Under the pieces are notes generated by a model, which had not been told where the DNA came from, did no database searches, and saw only the letters and a program-made list of their open reading frames with translations. The position numbers were made by a program, and so were the translations under genes. Shown in pieces: positions 42,164 to 50,421 of a DNA stretch of 64,000 nt. Position 1 is the first letter of the stretch. Each line of letters begins with the position of its first letter. The stretch comes from JARIHD01 sp963815935 (GTDB taxonomy: Bacteria > Patescibacteriota > Saccharimonadia > Saccharimonadales > UBA4665). The stretch covers positions 1-64,000 of the forward strand of contig CAWFIL010000004.1 in the NCBI GenBank assembly GCA_963815935.1, given 5' to 3'.

Positions 42164-43201
42164 ATGTCCAAAGGTATCTTTTACCGCAATGTACGGGCAC
42201 GCGACCAACTAGAGCTCTTTTTACTAGCCAGCGTATCAAGCTTGTTACTCGTTCGATTTTATCTATATCTTACCGGCTACCCGCAGATTGGAAGCGGTGG
42301 CCTGCATATCGCCCACATGTTATGGGGAGGCGCATTAATGCTTGGCGGACTGGTAGTTAGCCTATCGTTTCTTGGTGCACGCGCCCTACGCGTCGCTGCG
42401 ATATTGGGCGGCGTCGGATTTGGTATCTTTATTGACGAGCTCGGCAAGTTTATTACCCGTGACAATGACTACTTTTACAAGCCGACTATCGGCATTATCT
42501 ACGCAATATTTATAGCGCTCTACTTGGCATTCAATTTCCTCAGCCGAAAACAGTCGCTCACCAGTCGTGAGTACCAGCTAAACGCATTAGCCCAACTCGA
42601 GGAGGCCATTGTACATGACATGGATCCTACCGAAAAATCTCGCGTGCATCATTTGCTCGCCAGCGCTGAGCAGCACGACCCCATCACCAAGCAGCTGCAA
42701 AAGTTCTTGGGCGCTACACGCACCACCGCGCCAGAAACACCAGGGCGCCTCAATCGCATCGTTCATGCGCTCAATGACCTATATGAACGTTTTTGGCAAA
42801 GCCGGAAATCCAACTTTCTGGTGCGGCTGTTCTTCTTGCTCGAGGTGTTCCTGTTTGTTGGCGGCGTCATCGTGCTCACCTATCGCAATATCGACGGCGT
42901 ATTGGACTTATTTAGCGGCAACACAGCGTTCTCTGCCGAATTAGCCATTGGGCAGCTTGTATCTTCGTTAGTAGCGGCTGGCTTTGCGGTATATGGTGCC
43001 ATATTACTGCCCGGCTCTCGCATCCGCGCATATGAACAATTCCGTCGCGCAACTATGGTCAACATATTCCTGACGGAATTCTTTATGTTCTCGCGAATTC
43101 AGTTCGGCGCGTTGCCTGGATTCTTCTTCAGCCTTGGGCTGCTGGCCTTTTTGGGATACGCTATGCGCCAAGAATTGCGCCTACAGACTACCGAGAGGTA
43201 G
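42164..43201 (+). CDS. Uncharacterised multi-pass membrane protein, 345 aa
   Basis: I do not recognise the family. About seven hydrophobic segments are visible: four in residues 15-125 and three or four after 215. A soluble middle part (~130-210, LTSREYQLNALAQLEEAIVHDMD) is helical and charged. The motif FGIFIDELGKFITRDNDYFYKP lies between two helices. TATAAT ends 8 nt before the ATG with no SD. It runs toward ldh, whose stop is 5 bp beyond its own. Confidence 0.7.
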   Translation: MSKGIFYRNVRARDQLELFLLASVSSLLLVRFYLYLTGYPQIGSGGLHIAHMLWGGALMLGGLVVSLSFLGARALRVAAILGGVGFGIFIDELGKFITRDNDYFYKPTIGIIYAIFIALYLAFNFLSRKQSLTSREYQLNALAQLEEAIVHDMDPTEKSRVHHLLASAEQHDPITKQLQKFLGATRTTAPETPGRLNRIVHALNDLYERFWQSRKSNFLVRLFFLLEVFLFVGGVIVLTYRNIDGVLDLFSGNTAFSAELAIGQLVSSLVAAGFAVYGAILLPGSRIRAYEQFRRATMVNIFLTEFFMFSRIQFGALPGFFFSLGLLAFLGYAMRQELRLQTTER

Positions 43202-43205
43202 GGGG

Positions 43206-44135
43206 TTAGTTACGTACGCGGCCAATTGTATGCGAAACTACCTCGGCCGAATGTCTAAGAGCGGCCATTTCTTCGTCGTTGAGTGGATAGCCATCGAGAA
43301 TTTCAACTCCGGCAGTGCTTACCTTTGACGGCAACCCCACCACGACGTCGTTGAGCCCATACTCACCGGTCGCTAAGGAACAGACCGGGAAAATGCTCGC
43401 CGTATCTCGCACAAGGGCTTCGACCAGCTTAGCTACCACATGGCCAATGCCGTAATAGGTCGACTTCTTGGCTTCGATAATCTTATAGGCAGCAGCGCGG
43501 ATATCATCTGCAAGCGAGGCAGACACTGTCTGTGAATAACCCGGGAACTCTGTCAGTGGGATACCGCCGATAGTCGCACTAGAAAGCGCCGGGAACGAAG
43601 AGTCCCCGTGCTCGCCCAAAACATAACCGTGCACATGGCGCTGCGAGACCCCAAATTCGTTGGCCAAGGCAACATGCAAGCGTGCCGTGTCCAAAGTGGT
43701 GCCGCTGCCAAATACACACTCCTTAGGTAGCCCAGATTCCTTGAGTGCGATATATGTAAGCACATCAACAGGATTAGCCACCATCAGGATAACGACTGGC
43801 CTACCCTGCTTCATAACTTTGCGGACGACATCGCGGACAATCGCAGTATTGCCGTCTACCAACTCCAGGCGCGTCTGCCCGGGCCTTTGGGCGACGCCAC
43901 TGGCAATTACGACAATGTCGTTTTCTTGTATCTCGCCGTAGTCGCCCACGCGGACCTGCACACCGTTGGTGTAGGCGGTCGCATGGCTGATGTCCATTGC
44001 CTGGCCGTGCACTAGGTCGTCGGCCACGTCAATAAGCACTATGTCGTTCACGACTTCTTTTATGGCCAATGCCTGAGCAGCAGTAGCACCAACCATGCCG
44101 CCGCCGCCAATAATAAATACACTGCGTTGACGCAT
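43206..44135 (-). CDS. ldh: L-lactate dehydrogenase
   Basis: From ATG 44135 (AAAAGGAG SD) the protein is 309 aa. The NAD fingerprint is IIGGGGMVGAT. The substrate loop reads AQRPGQTR with Q83 at the discriminating position, as in lactate rather than malate dehydrogenases, which have arginine there. Catalytic D149, R152 and H176 (GEHGDSS) are present. It regenerates NAD by reducing pyruvate to lactate and fits fermentative energy metabolism. The longer frame from 44195 is rejected because the SD lies inside it. Confidence 0.9.
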   Translation of the reverse strand: MRQRSVFIIGGGGMVGATAAQALAIKEVVNDIVLIDVADDLVHGQAMDISHATAYTNGVQVRVGDYGEIQENDIVVIASGVAQRPGQTRLELVDGNTAIVRDVVRKVMKQGRPVVILMVANPVDVLTYIALKESGLPKECVFGSGTTLDTARLHVALANEFGVSQRHVHGYVLGEHGDSSFPALSSATIGGIPLTEFPGYSQTVSASLADDIRAAAYKIIEAKKSTYYGIGHVVAKLVEALVRDTASIFPVCSLATGEYGLNDVVVGLPSKVSTAGVEILDGYPLNDEEMAALRHSAEVVSHTIGRVRN

Positions 44136-44218
44136 CTCACTACTCCTTTTAGCCATTGACTCATAGATTGTAGTGCTTTTATAGTACGGTCGCAACCAAA
44201 GCTAGGTATAATGAGCCC

Positions 44219-45082
44219 ATGATGATTGCAGTCGGCCTAGCACTCCTAACTTTTCTGGGTTGGGGCAGTGGCGATGTTATTGGGGCCATCACATCACGAC
44301 GCATTGGCGCATTGCGGGCATCTCTTACGGTCAGCGGGGGCATGTGTCTGGTCGTCGCCTTGTTGGCGCCGTTTATGAGCACTACACATCTACACATGGA
44401 CGCCATCCTGCAAAGCGCCGGGCTAGGGCTCTTTTTATCTGTAGCCTACCTGGCTTTCGTTGAGGCGCTGCGCATTGGCAACCCCGCGCTAGTAGGCACT
44501 ATCAGCGGCTCGTTTACGGCCTTATCGGTAGTGCTTTCGCTGGCGTTCCTGCACGAAAGTCTTAGCACACCCCAACTCTTATTTATTGGCGTTATTGTTA
44601 TCGGAGTTATTGGGGCGTCCCTCGATATTCGTACGCTACGTGAGCGGGCTGTTCGTCTTGACCGGAGTATTGTATTGTCATTCGTAACATTGGTCGGTTG
44701 GGGTGTGTACTTCACATTTATGAAAGTCCCTATCCGTGAGGCGGGATGGTACTGGCCAACGCTAATCAGCTCAATTTCCGGCACACTACTGTACGTGGTA
44801 TGCTATGCGTTTCATAAGCAAAAGCCCAAAGAAGTAGCGTGGAAGACGGGCGTGACACCGGCGTTTTTCACAGCAATAATTGGCGGCGGCGCAAACGTCA
44901 CCTATAACATTGCATTGTCCTACGGCAATGTCTCGGTCGTCTCCCCGATAGCCGGCTCATATCTAGTATTATTCGTCGTATTGGCCTCGCGTGTGTTCAA
45001 GGAACCTCTTAACCGACAGCAGACTGCGGGCATCGCAATTACACTTTGCGGCATTGTTGGCCTATCAATATTATCAAGCTAA
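44219..45082 (+). CDS. EamA/DMT-family transporter
   Basis: The 287-aa protein has ten predicted membrane segments in two EamA repeats (first ~1-130, second ~150-285), with YLAFVEALRIGNPALVGTISG and NIALSYGNVSVVSPIAGSYLV at equivalent positions. Family members export amino acids or other metabolites; the substrate is unknown. TATAAT ends exactly 6 nt before the ATG, so it is leaderless. Its stop overlaps that of the convergent LCP gene by design of CTAA. Confidence 0.88.
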   Translation: MMIAVGLALLTFLGWGSGDVIGAITSRRIGALRASLTVSGGMCLVVALLAPFMSTTHLHMDAILQSAGLGLFLSVAYLAFVEALRIGNPALVGTISGSFTALSVVLSLAFLHESLSTPQLLFIGVIVIGVIGASLDIRTLRERAVRLDRSIVLSFVTLVGWGVYFTFMKVPIREAGWYWPTLISSISGTLLYVVCYAFHKQKPKEVAWKTGVTPAFFTAIIGGGANVTYNIALSYGNVSVVSPIAGSYLVLFVVLASRVFKEPLNRQQTAGIAITLCGIVGLSILSS

Positions 45083-46278
45083 TTTTGGGTTTGAGCTGGT
45101 GGTGCTTCAAGCAGTTGTATGTAGGCCCTGATTGCAGAATAGTTATCGAGGCCAGTGTCCGGAACTAATGCCGACTGACCGCTCTTAGTACGATACGTCG
45201 TCAGCAGATCTTTGCCATTCGCATTGTTTAGGCTCGCAGACACAACCTTGGAGCTAGATATTTGTTTGGATAGGTCGTATAGGCGCTTTACTTCGTTACT
45301 CTTGAGGTCGGTCTGCACGTTATTGCCCATTGAATCTAGCAATTGACCTAGCTTAATGGGGTTAGATAAGGTGCCTAGCGACGTTGCTTTGTCTTTTATG
45401 CCAAGTAAGATCTTGCGTTGGTTTTCGGTACGAGTAAAGTCACTCTGCGCATAACCGTACGAGCCGCGAGCATGGCCACGCGCCCTAGATAAGTCCAACG
45501 CCGCACGACCGTCCAAGGTAACAGGCCCATTTGGCAAATCAACTAGTATCTTGCCGGTAGTTAGGTCCTTGCTCGGGTCGTATAAACCGCGAGGGTCGGA
45601 ACTCTGAATAGTAATCGTAATACCGCCTACCGCATTCACCGCTTGTTCGAGCGACGTATAGTTAACGAGTGCATAGTAGTCGATTGCAACGCCAAAGTGT
45701 TCAGAAATTGTTTTTTCTAGCAGCCCCATACCACCAGTTGGGTAGCCAGCCTCGCTAAAGTTACCCCTCTTGCCATCTTGGTATGCCTCGTTGACCTTGG
45801 CATATCCGTAGCCCGGTATATCTATATATAAATCACGCGGGATGCTCATGATGTAGCCGGTATTGTTCTTAGTATCAATGCTAGCCAGCATAATAGAGTC
45901 GGTCAGGTCTGCGCCACCGTGTCCTGGGTCATCAGCCGAATTACCCGCCAGCAAGATGTTTACGCGCCCTCGGTCCTCACCCTTTAGTTTAGTTTTTTTA
46001 AAGACATCCACGATGCCTCCCCAGCCAAAGATCTTTACACCGTTAGACACCGCCTTCCAACCCACCCATAAGCCACAGAGAACGACAATGATCACTAGTA
46101 TAATAGCGACACGCTTAAGAAAGCGCTTGACCTTTGCCGATCGCGATACTACCGATCGTTGCTCTTCCGGGCTAGATGCGCGGCGGCGGGCACTATCCGC
46201 AGGAATAGTGCGATACAACCGCTCAAAGTCTTTATCTTCGACTGTTCGAGTCTTAGCTTGTTTCTTGGGTGTACGCAT
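45079..46278 (-). CDS. LytR-CpsA-Psr (LCP) family cell-wall glycopolymer transferase
   Basis: The 399-aa protein has a basic cytoplasmic N-terminus, one membrane segment (~residues 54-76) and an LCP domain (~95-330). Key segments are DSIMLASIDTKNNTGYIMSIPRDLYIDIPGYGYAKVNEAY, ALDLSRARGHARG and DFTRTENQRKILLGI, which carry the conserved arginines and aspartates that bind the lipid pyrophosphate. LCP enzymes attach teichoic acids or polysaccharides to peptidoglycan, consistent with a Gram-positive-like envelope. A TATAAT box lies 11 nt before the ATG. Confidence 0.92.
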   Translation of the reverse strand: MRTPKKQAKTRTVEDKDFERLYRTIPADSARRRASSPEEQRSVVSRSAKVKRFLKRVAIILVIIVVLCGLWVGWKAVSNGVKIFGWGGIVDVFKKTKLKGEDRGRVNILLAGNSADDPGHGGADLTDSIMLASIDTKNNTGYIMSIPRDLYIDIPGYGYAKVNEAYQDGKRGNFSEAGYPTGGMGLLEKTISEHFGVAIDYYALVNYTSLEQAVNAVGGITITIQSSDPRGLYDPSKDLTTGKILVDLPNGPVTLDGRAALDLSRARGHARGSYGYAQSDFTRTENQRKILLGIKDKATSLGTLSNPIKLGQLLDSMGNNVQTDLKSNEVKRLYDLSKQISSSKVVSASLNNANGKDLLTTYRTKSGQSALVPDTGLDNYSAIRAYIQLLEAPPAQTQN

Positions 46279-46343
46279 ATATATAAACTATTATAGATTA
46301 CTATACGAAGCTAAATATTAGCTGAGATAAATCAAAGGTACTG

Positions 46344-46994
46344 CTATCTGGCAAGGACGACTTCTTCGGATCCGAATACACGCGGGCGTAGCAAGAACAA
46401 TCGCGCCATGACTACATGCAAATGTGTTGAGACAAATAACAGGCTGACAGCGAACAGCACGTAACCAATGCCCTCAATCAGTTGGTTCTTGTCATCTAAC
46501 CCGACCCTGCTCGCCAAGATACAAAATGGCAAAATAACCTTGATGAAAATGTACACGTACGCAAACCAGACAAACACAACTAACATACGAACGCTCACCC
46601 GCTTAACGAGCTCGTGCTCAACTTGATGCTTGGCAGGAGTATCGACAGCCTGCATCTCGCGCAAGGTCATCGATATGCCGCCTATCATACCCAAAATTAG
46701 CCTGATGGCTATATACGTCGCAATGCCCGCCAGCAACGCACCTCCAAGAATAGCCGCGTTGTGACCTGCTGACTTGCTTGTAAGCGCATGACCAATGGCA
46801 GACCCGCCGCCTTGATTGCTCTGCAACACGGTCACGAGACCTTCTGGCCCGAAGAAATACTCATAAAATGGGATGGTCTTATGGATAAACGACCAGTTGG
46901 CACTCGCCAGGACAGCAGCAACAAATAAGCTGCAGGCTGTGGAACTCAGCAGCGAAGGGCGCAGCAGCAACCCGCTAAAGCTATGGCGATACAT
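46344..46994 (-). CDS. Uncharacterised membrane protein, 216 aa
   Basis: I do not recognise this protein. It has about five hydrophobic segments (near residues 12-32, 75-100, 130-155, 160-190 region) with a Gly/Ser-rich extracytoplasmic loop (LQSNQGGGSAIGHALTSKSAG) after the first. A TACTAT box lies 8 nt before the ATG. The 64-bp gap to the LCP gene has no clear terminator, so they could be one transcript. Confidence 0.65.
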   Translation of the reverse strand: MYRHSFSGLLLRPSLLSSTACSLFVAAVLASANWSFIHKTIPFYEYFFGPEGLVTVLQSNQGGGSAIGHALTSKSAGHNAAILGGALLAGIATYIAIRLILGMIGGISMTLREMQAVDTPAKHQVEHELVKRVSVRMLVVFVWFAYVYIFIKVILPFCILASRVGLDDKNQLIEGIGYVLFAVSLLFVSTHLHVVMARLFLLRPRVFGSEEVVLAR

Positions 46995-47128
46995 ACGCTA
47001 CCATAGTAAGCCAGGATGACAGGTGGCGTCTATACCTAAGCCGGGCTAAGGCGTTGTATATTTGTACAATTCTACTTTTTGGGGCTAAAATTACGGCTGC
47101 TAAACCAGCAGGATGCTAGTATTAGACC

Positions 47129-48118
47129 ATGGAATCGTTAGATATGAAGTTCGTTAGCGCCACCGACTACTACAAAGCACTACTTGCCCAAATCCCCAAG
47201 GCCAGAAAGCGAATCGTCATCCATGCCATGGTTGTACTATGGCAACAACACACCGAAGATATTCTGGCTCTGTTATACCCTGCTCTTGAGCGCGGCGTAG
47301 AAGTACGGATTGTCGGCGACATGTACAGCAAGCTGACCGCCAACATGCCCAAGTTCGTCCGTAGTGACCGTGGCCCAAAGTGGGGACACACCATTGCTAT
47401 CAATAGTGACTTACAGTCCAAGGGGGCTCATATTACGTACGTTGGCAAGCTTGGTTTCAACCCGTTCAAGCAACGTTGCCATAGCAAGATTACCATCATT
47501 GATGATGTCTGCTTCACATTCGGCGGCGTAAACTTTTATGCCGGTGGCTTTACTTACCACGATTACATGCTCGAAATCCATAACAAAAAGTTAGCCGACC
47601 GGCTCTACAGCCTAGTCCGTGATATCGAAAAGTTTCCACGACTGGCCGATGCCGTCGAAAAACTTGACCAGCATAACACGCTGCTATTTGATGGCGGCAC
47701 GCCAGGAAGCTCGGCAATTTACGATGCAGCCTGCGAAGCCGTAGCTAATGCCAAAAAGGTCTACTATGTGTCCCAGATGTGCCCAAGCGGCCGCCTGGCT
47801 AAGCTGCTCACCAAAACCCAGAACGAGTGCTACTTCATCCGCCCCACCCAGGCGGACCCACCATCGAATTTGGCACTTATTGTCGACCGGGCTCGGTACG
47901 GCATCACCAACCGTTACAAAGGCAAGCAATACATCCACGCCAAATTCATTTTGTGCGAAGGGCACGACGGCAGCAAATGGATCGTCAGCGGCTCCAACAA
48001 CTTCAGCTGGCGGGGGATTGCCTATGGCACAAAGGAAGTCGCTGTCTTATCGTCCGACCCACAACTTTGGCAAAAATTTTACGATTATATGCAACGGGAG
48101 ATTATTCATGAATCATGA
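47129..48118 (+). CDS. Phospholipase D-superfamily protein (cardiolipin synthase-like)
   Basis: The 329-aa protein has two HKD motifs: CHSKITIIDD (H118, K120, D125) and YIHAKFILCEGHDGSKWIVSGSNN near residues 276-300. Both halves of the pseudo-dimeric active site are present. Possible roles are cardiolipin synthesis or phosphodiester hydrolysis. There is no N-terminal membrane anchor, unlike Cls, so it is more likely a soluble or peripheral enzyme. TAGTAT ends exactly 6 nt before the ATG (leaderless). It overlaps the next gene by 11 bp. Confidence 0.87.
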   Translation: MESLDMKFVSATDYYKALLAQIPKARKRIVIHAMVVLWQQHTEDILALLYPALERGVEVRIVGDMYSKLTANMPKFVRSDRGPKWGHTIAINSDLQSKGAHITYVGKLGFNPFKQRCHSKITIIDDVCFTFGGVNFYAGGFTYHDYMLEIHNKKLADRLYSLVRDIEKFPRLADAVEKLDQHNTLLFDGGTPGSSAIYDAACEAVANAKKVYYVSQMCPSGRLAKLLTKTQNECYFIRPTQADPPSNLALIVDRARYGITNRYKGKQYIHAKFILCEGHDGSKWIVSGSNNFSWRGIAYGTKEVAVLSSDPQLWQKFYDYMQREIIHES

Positions 48119-48602
48119 CCTACTAGACGCGAAAGTGCGCAACGGCATCGAGCAACATGGCATCACCGCCAAGGCCATTGCCTGCGACCCCGAGCTGGCC
48201 GACACGGCCGCCTTTTGCGAACACTACGGTTATAGCCCGGACGAATCAGCGAATACGATTATCGTGGCTAGCCGCACCGATCCGGTAAGCTTCGTTGCCT
48301 GTCTGGTACTCGCCAACAGCAAACTCGATGTTAACAAAAAGCTGCGAGAGATAACCGGCATACGCAAACTATCTTTTGCTACCGCCGACCAAACCAAAGA
48401 GCTAACTGGCATGCTGATTGGTGGCGTCACTTGCATCGGCCTGCCCGATACACTGCCGTTGTACATCGACGAGGCAGTTATGGATTGCGACGAAATCATT
48501 ATTGGCGGCGGAAATCGCAGCAGCAAACTCGTGCTACATCCGGCCGAACTACACAAGCTGCCGTCCGTCCAGATCGTGCACGGGCTTGGCCTGCCACGCT
48601 AG
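48108..48602 (+). CDS. YbaK/ProX-family aminoacyl-tRNA deacylase-like protein
   Basis: From ATG 48108 the protein is 164 aa. It has the YbaK fold landmarks: NTIIVASRTDPVSFVACLVLANSKLDVNKKLREI, then KLSFATADQTKELTGMLIGGVTCIGLP and YIDEAVMDCDEIIIGGGNRSSKLVL. This family edits mischarged tRNAs (Cys-tRNAPro, Ala-tRNAPro). The start overlaps the PLD gene end and has GGGAG just upstream. Its target tRNA is unknown. Confidence 0.85.
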   Translation: MNHDLLDAKVRNGIEQHGITAKAIACDPELADTAAFCEHYGYSPDESANTIIVASRTDPVSFVACLVLANSKLDVNKKLREITGIRKLSFATADQTKELTGMLIGGVTCIGLPDTLPLYIDEAVMDCDEIIIGGGNRSSKLVLHPAELHKLPSVQIVHGLGLPR

Positions 48603-48605
48603 AGC

Positions 48606-48956
48606 CTAGCAGCCGCTATCGTACTTACCACCCCATTCCACCATCTGTTCTAGTATGGGGAATAAGTCTTTGCCCTTTTGAGTGAGAGTGTATTCGATAC
48701 GCGGGGGCACCTCGGCAAATGCCGCCTTGGCCACAATACCGGCGTGTTCCAACTCGTCCAGTCGCGCAGACAGCGTGCGAGGATTAATACCGCCGACCTC
48801 ACGCTGTAATTCACCAAATCGCTGCACGCCATTAGCCATGGCAAACAGCAGCTGTGGCGTCCACTTGCTACTAATAATCTGCGCAGCATTAGCTACACAG
48901 GCGCGCTGCTGGGCGGTACACGGTGGTTGAGTGGATGATTCTGCCATATGCTGCAT
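48606..48956 (-). CDS. HxlR-family transcriptional regulator
   Basis: The protein has the HxlR winged helix: KWTPQLLFAMANGVQRFGELQREVGGINPRTLSARLDELEHAGIV, the wing VPPRIEYTLTQKGKDL and a cysteine near the N-terminus typical of redox- or aldehyde-sensing members. The start is uncertain (48956 or 48947); the 48980 ATG overlaps a TATAAT box and is unlikely. Divergent from an FMN reductase gene, with a perfect operator-like dyad between them, so the pair probably forms a redox-stress switch. Confidence 0.88.
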   Translation of the reverse strand: MQHMAESSTQPPCTAQQRACVANAAQIISSKWTPQLLFAMANGVQRFGELQREVGGINPRTLSARLDELEHAGIVAKAAFAEVPPRIEYTLTQKGKDLFPILEQMVEWGGKYDSGC

Positions 48957-48986
48957 TTTGTACTTTACAATAAGATACATTATACA

Positions 48987-49026
48987 TTACTATACATTCT
49001 ATAGTAAACTATATAAGGTATAGTAA
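48987..49026. promoter_or_regulatory. HxlR operator region (dyad plus extra half-site)
   Basis: TTACTATA (48987-48994) and TATAGTAA (49000-49007) form a perfect 8-bp inverted repeat with a 5-bp centre. A further TATAGTAA lies at 49019-49026, 19 bp (about two turns) downstream. They sit between the divergent HxlR and FMN reductase genes and overlap likely -10 regions. Confidence 0.6.
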
Positions 49027-49036
49027 GGAGAAACCA

Positions 49037-49633
49037 ATGAGTCTAATCAAGGTAATCACCGGATCGACCCGGCCAGGTCGCTTTGGCCCCAACGTCGCCA
49101 ACTGGATTATGGAGCTGTCTGAGCAGTATCCTGATGCTACATTCGAGCTAGTTGATCTAGCCGAGGTTAATTTGCCGCTACTTGATGAGCCAGTTCCACC
49201 ATCAGTAGCCAATGGCGACTACACCAATGAGCATTCGCTCGCATGGGCAAGAGTAATCAGTGAAGCTGATGGCTATATTATGGTAACCGCCGAATACGAT
49301 CATGGCATCCCGGCAGCCCTCAAAAATGCAATCGACTACCTGGCCAGAGAATGGTCATACAAACCGGTAGCATTCGTAAGCTACGGCGCCAAGGCAGGCG
49401 GGGTGCGTGCGGTTGAACATTTGCGCGGCGTTACGGGCTGGCTGCAGATGTACGACCTGGGAGACGAGGTCGCCATCCGAAAATATTGGGAATACGTCAA
49501 CAATAAGGGGGTATTCACTCCGTCCGAAGAACACGTTGCTGACGCCAAACATATGCTAGAAAGCATCGTTTTCTGGTCGGGAAAAATGAAACCCGCCCGC
49601 GAAGAGTTAGCTAAAATGAAACGGTCACAGTAA
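49037..49633 (+). CDS. NADPH-dependent FMN reductase-family flavoprotein (HxlR-controlled)
   Basis: The 198-aa flavodoxin-like protein has the FMN phosphate loop VITGSTRPGRFG (residues 6-17), the TAEYDHGIPAALKNAIDYL segment and SYGAKAGGVRAVEHLRG. It likely reduces quinones or electrophiles in the cytoplasm. AAGGAG stands 6 nt before the ATG, so this gene uses a leadered start. The adjacent HxlR gene and the operator-like repeats suggest induction by reactive electrophiles or oxidants. Confidence 0.88.
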   Translation: MSLIKVITGSTRPGRFGPNVANWIMELSEQYPDATFELVDLAEVNLPLLDEPVPPSVANGDYTNEHSLAWARVISEADGYIMVTAEYDHGIPAALKNAIDYLAREWSYKPVAFVSYGAKAGGVRAVEHLRGVTGWLQMYDLGDEVAIRKYWEYVNNKGVFTPSEEHVADAKHMLESIVFWSGKMKPAREELAKMKRSQ

Positions 49634-49652
49634 ATAGTATGTAGGTTCCAAC

Positions 49653-49687
49653 AAAAAACAGAGGCTCTAGACGGCCTCTGTTTTTTT
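49653..49687. terminator. Bidirectional terminator between the FMN reductase and sodX
   Basis: AAAAAACAGAGGC/GCCTCTGTTTTTT forms a long stem with T7 on the plus strand and T6 on the minus strand. The sodX stop codon lies within the stem. Confidence 0.88.
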
Positions 49688-50008
49688 GCGATCAGTTCGC
49701 GGCCACATAACGCAGCCACATACTGTAGACACATCCAACCAGCCAAACGAACGGCTGTCGGTACTGTGCTGCGGGTTGTCGCCCTCAACAAACAAACGGC
49801 TACCGTGCAATTGGCCAATACGTTTAACCTTTTCTAGGCCACCATGCCTAATAATAACGACGGCGCCAACATACAGCCGAAAGTTACGGCCGCGCACCAG
49901 AATAATTGCCCCGGGGCGCAGAACCGGCATCATGCTATCACCAGTTACTCGCCGCACATAGAACCGGCTAGGCTTTTTTGGTCTCCCAAAAGATCTTGGA
50001 AATTTCAT
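49667..50008 (-). CDS. sodX: Nickel-SOD maturation protease (S26 signal-peptidase fold)
   Basis: From ATG 50008 the protein is 113 aa. It has the S26/S24 catalytic dyad: serine in VTGDSMMPVL (S25) and lysine in EKVKRI (K62), plus the GDNPQHSTDSRSFG box that follows in type I signal peptidases. There is no membrane segment, as in SodX. It lies directly after the nickel SOD gene and overlaps it by 41 bp. Its task is inferred to be removal of the 11-residue SodN propeptide so that His1 can bind nickel. Confidence 0.88.
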   Translation of the reverse strand: MKFPRSFGRPKKPSRFYVRRVTGDSMMPVLRPGAIILVRGRNFRLYVGAVVIIRHGGLEKVKRIGQLHGSRLFVEGDNPQHSTDSRSFGWLDVSTVCGCVMWPRTDRKKTEAV

Positions 50009-50351
50009 CAATTTGATCAATTAGTCTCTGCCCTTCTTCTGGCTCGAGGTGGTGCTTGCACTCACTTGCCTGCTTGATAGCCCTCCAGAACATCGTGTGC
50101 AAATCGGGGTATTTTTCGAGGTGCTCAGGCTTAAAATAATCCGCCCAGAGTACCATCAGATGATGTTTAACCAGTTCGGCACGTTCTTCCTTAATGATGA
50201 TCGCGCGCATCTTGTTGTGTTCGTCCAGGCTCTCGTATTTCTCCTGGATAGCTTTAACGCTCTTGGCCTCAATCATGGCCTGCGCAGGATCGTACACACC
50301 ACATGGCAAGTCACAGTGCGCATAGACTGGCTTAATAAATGATAATTTCAT
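49968..50351 (-). CDS. sodN: Nickel superoxide dismutase precursor
   Basis: The 127-aa protein carries the nickel hook HCDLPCGVYDPAQ starting at residue 12, matching the HCxxPCxxY motif whose His1, Cys2 and Cys6 bind Ni. The preceding 11 residues (MKLSFIKPVYA) are a propeptide with a hydrophobic stretch. The rest is an alpha-helical bundle (EHNKMRAIIIKEERAELVKHHL, then DLHTMFWRAIKQASECKHHL) as in known NiSODs. It dismutates superoxide. AAGGGGG SD precedes the ATG, with TATAAT ~30 bp upstream. The protease gene sodX follows. Confidence 0.95.
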   Translation of the reverse strand: MKLSFIKPVYAHCDLPCGVYDPAQAMIEAKSVKAIQEKYESLDEHNKMRAIIIKEERAELVKHHLMVLWADYFKPEHLEKYPDLHTMFWRAIKQASECKHHLEPEEGQRLIDQIDEISKIFWETKKA

Positions 50352-50421
50352 GCGTATACCCCCTTAGTTGTATGGTTCCATTATATCCCATACGCAGACT
50401 AGCCACTTACTCGGCAACTTT

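Noticed and set aside
43206..44135. Malate dehydrogenase instead of lactate dehydrogenase
   Set aside because: The discriminating residue is Gln (Q83), not Arg, in the AQRPGQTR loop.
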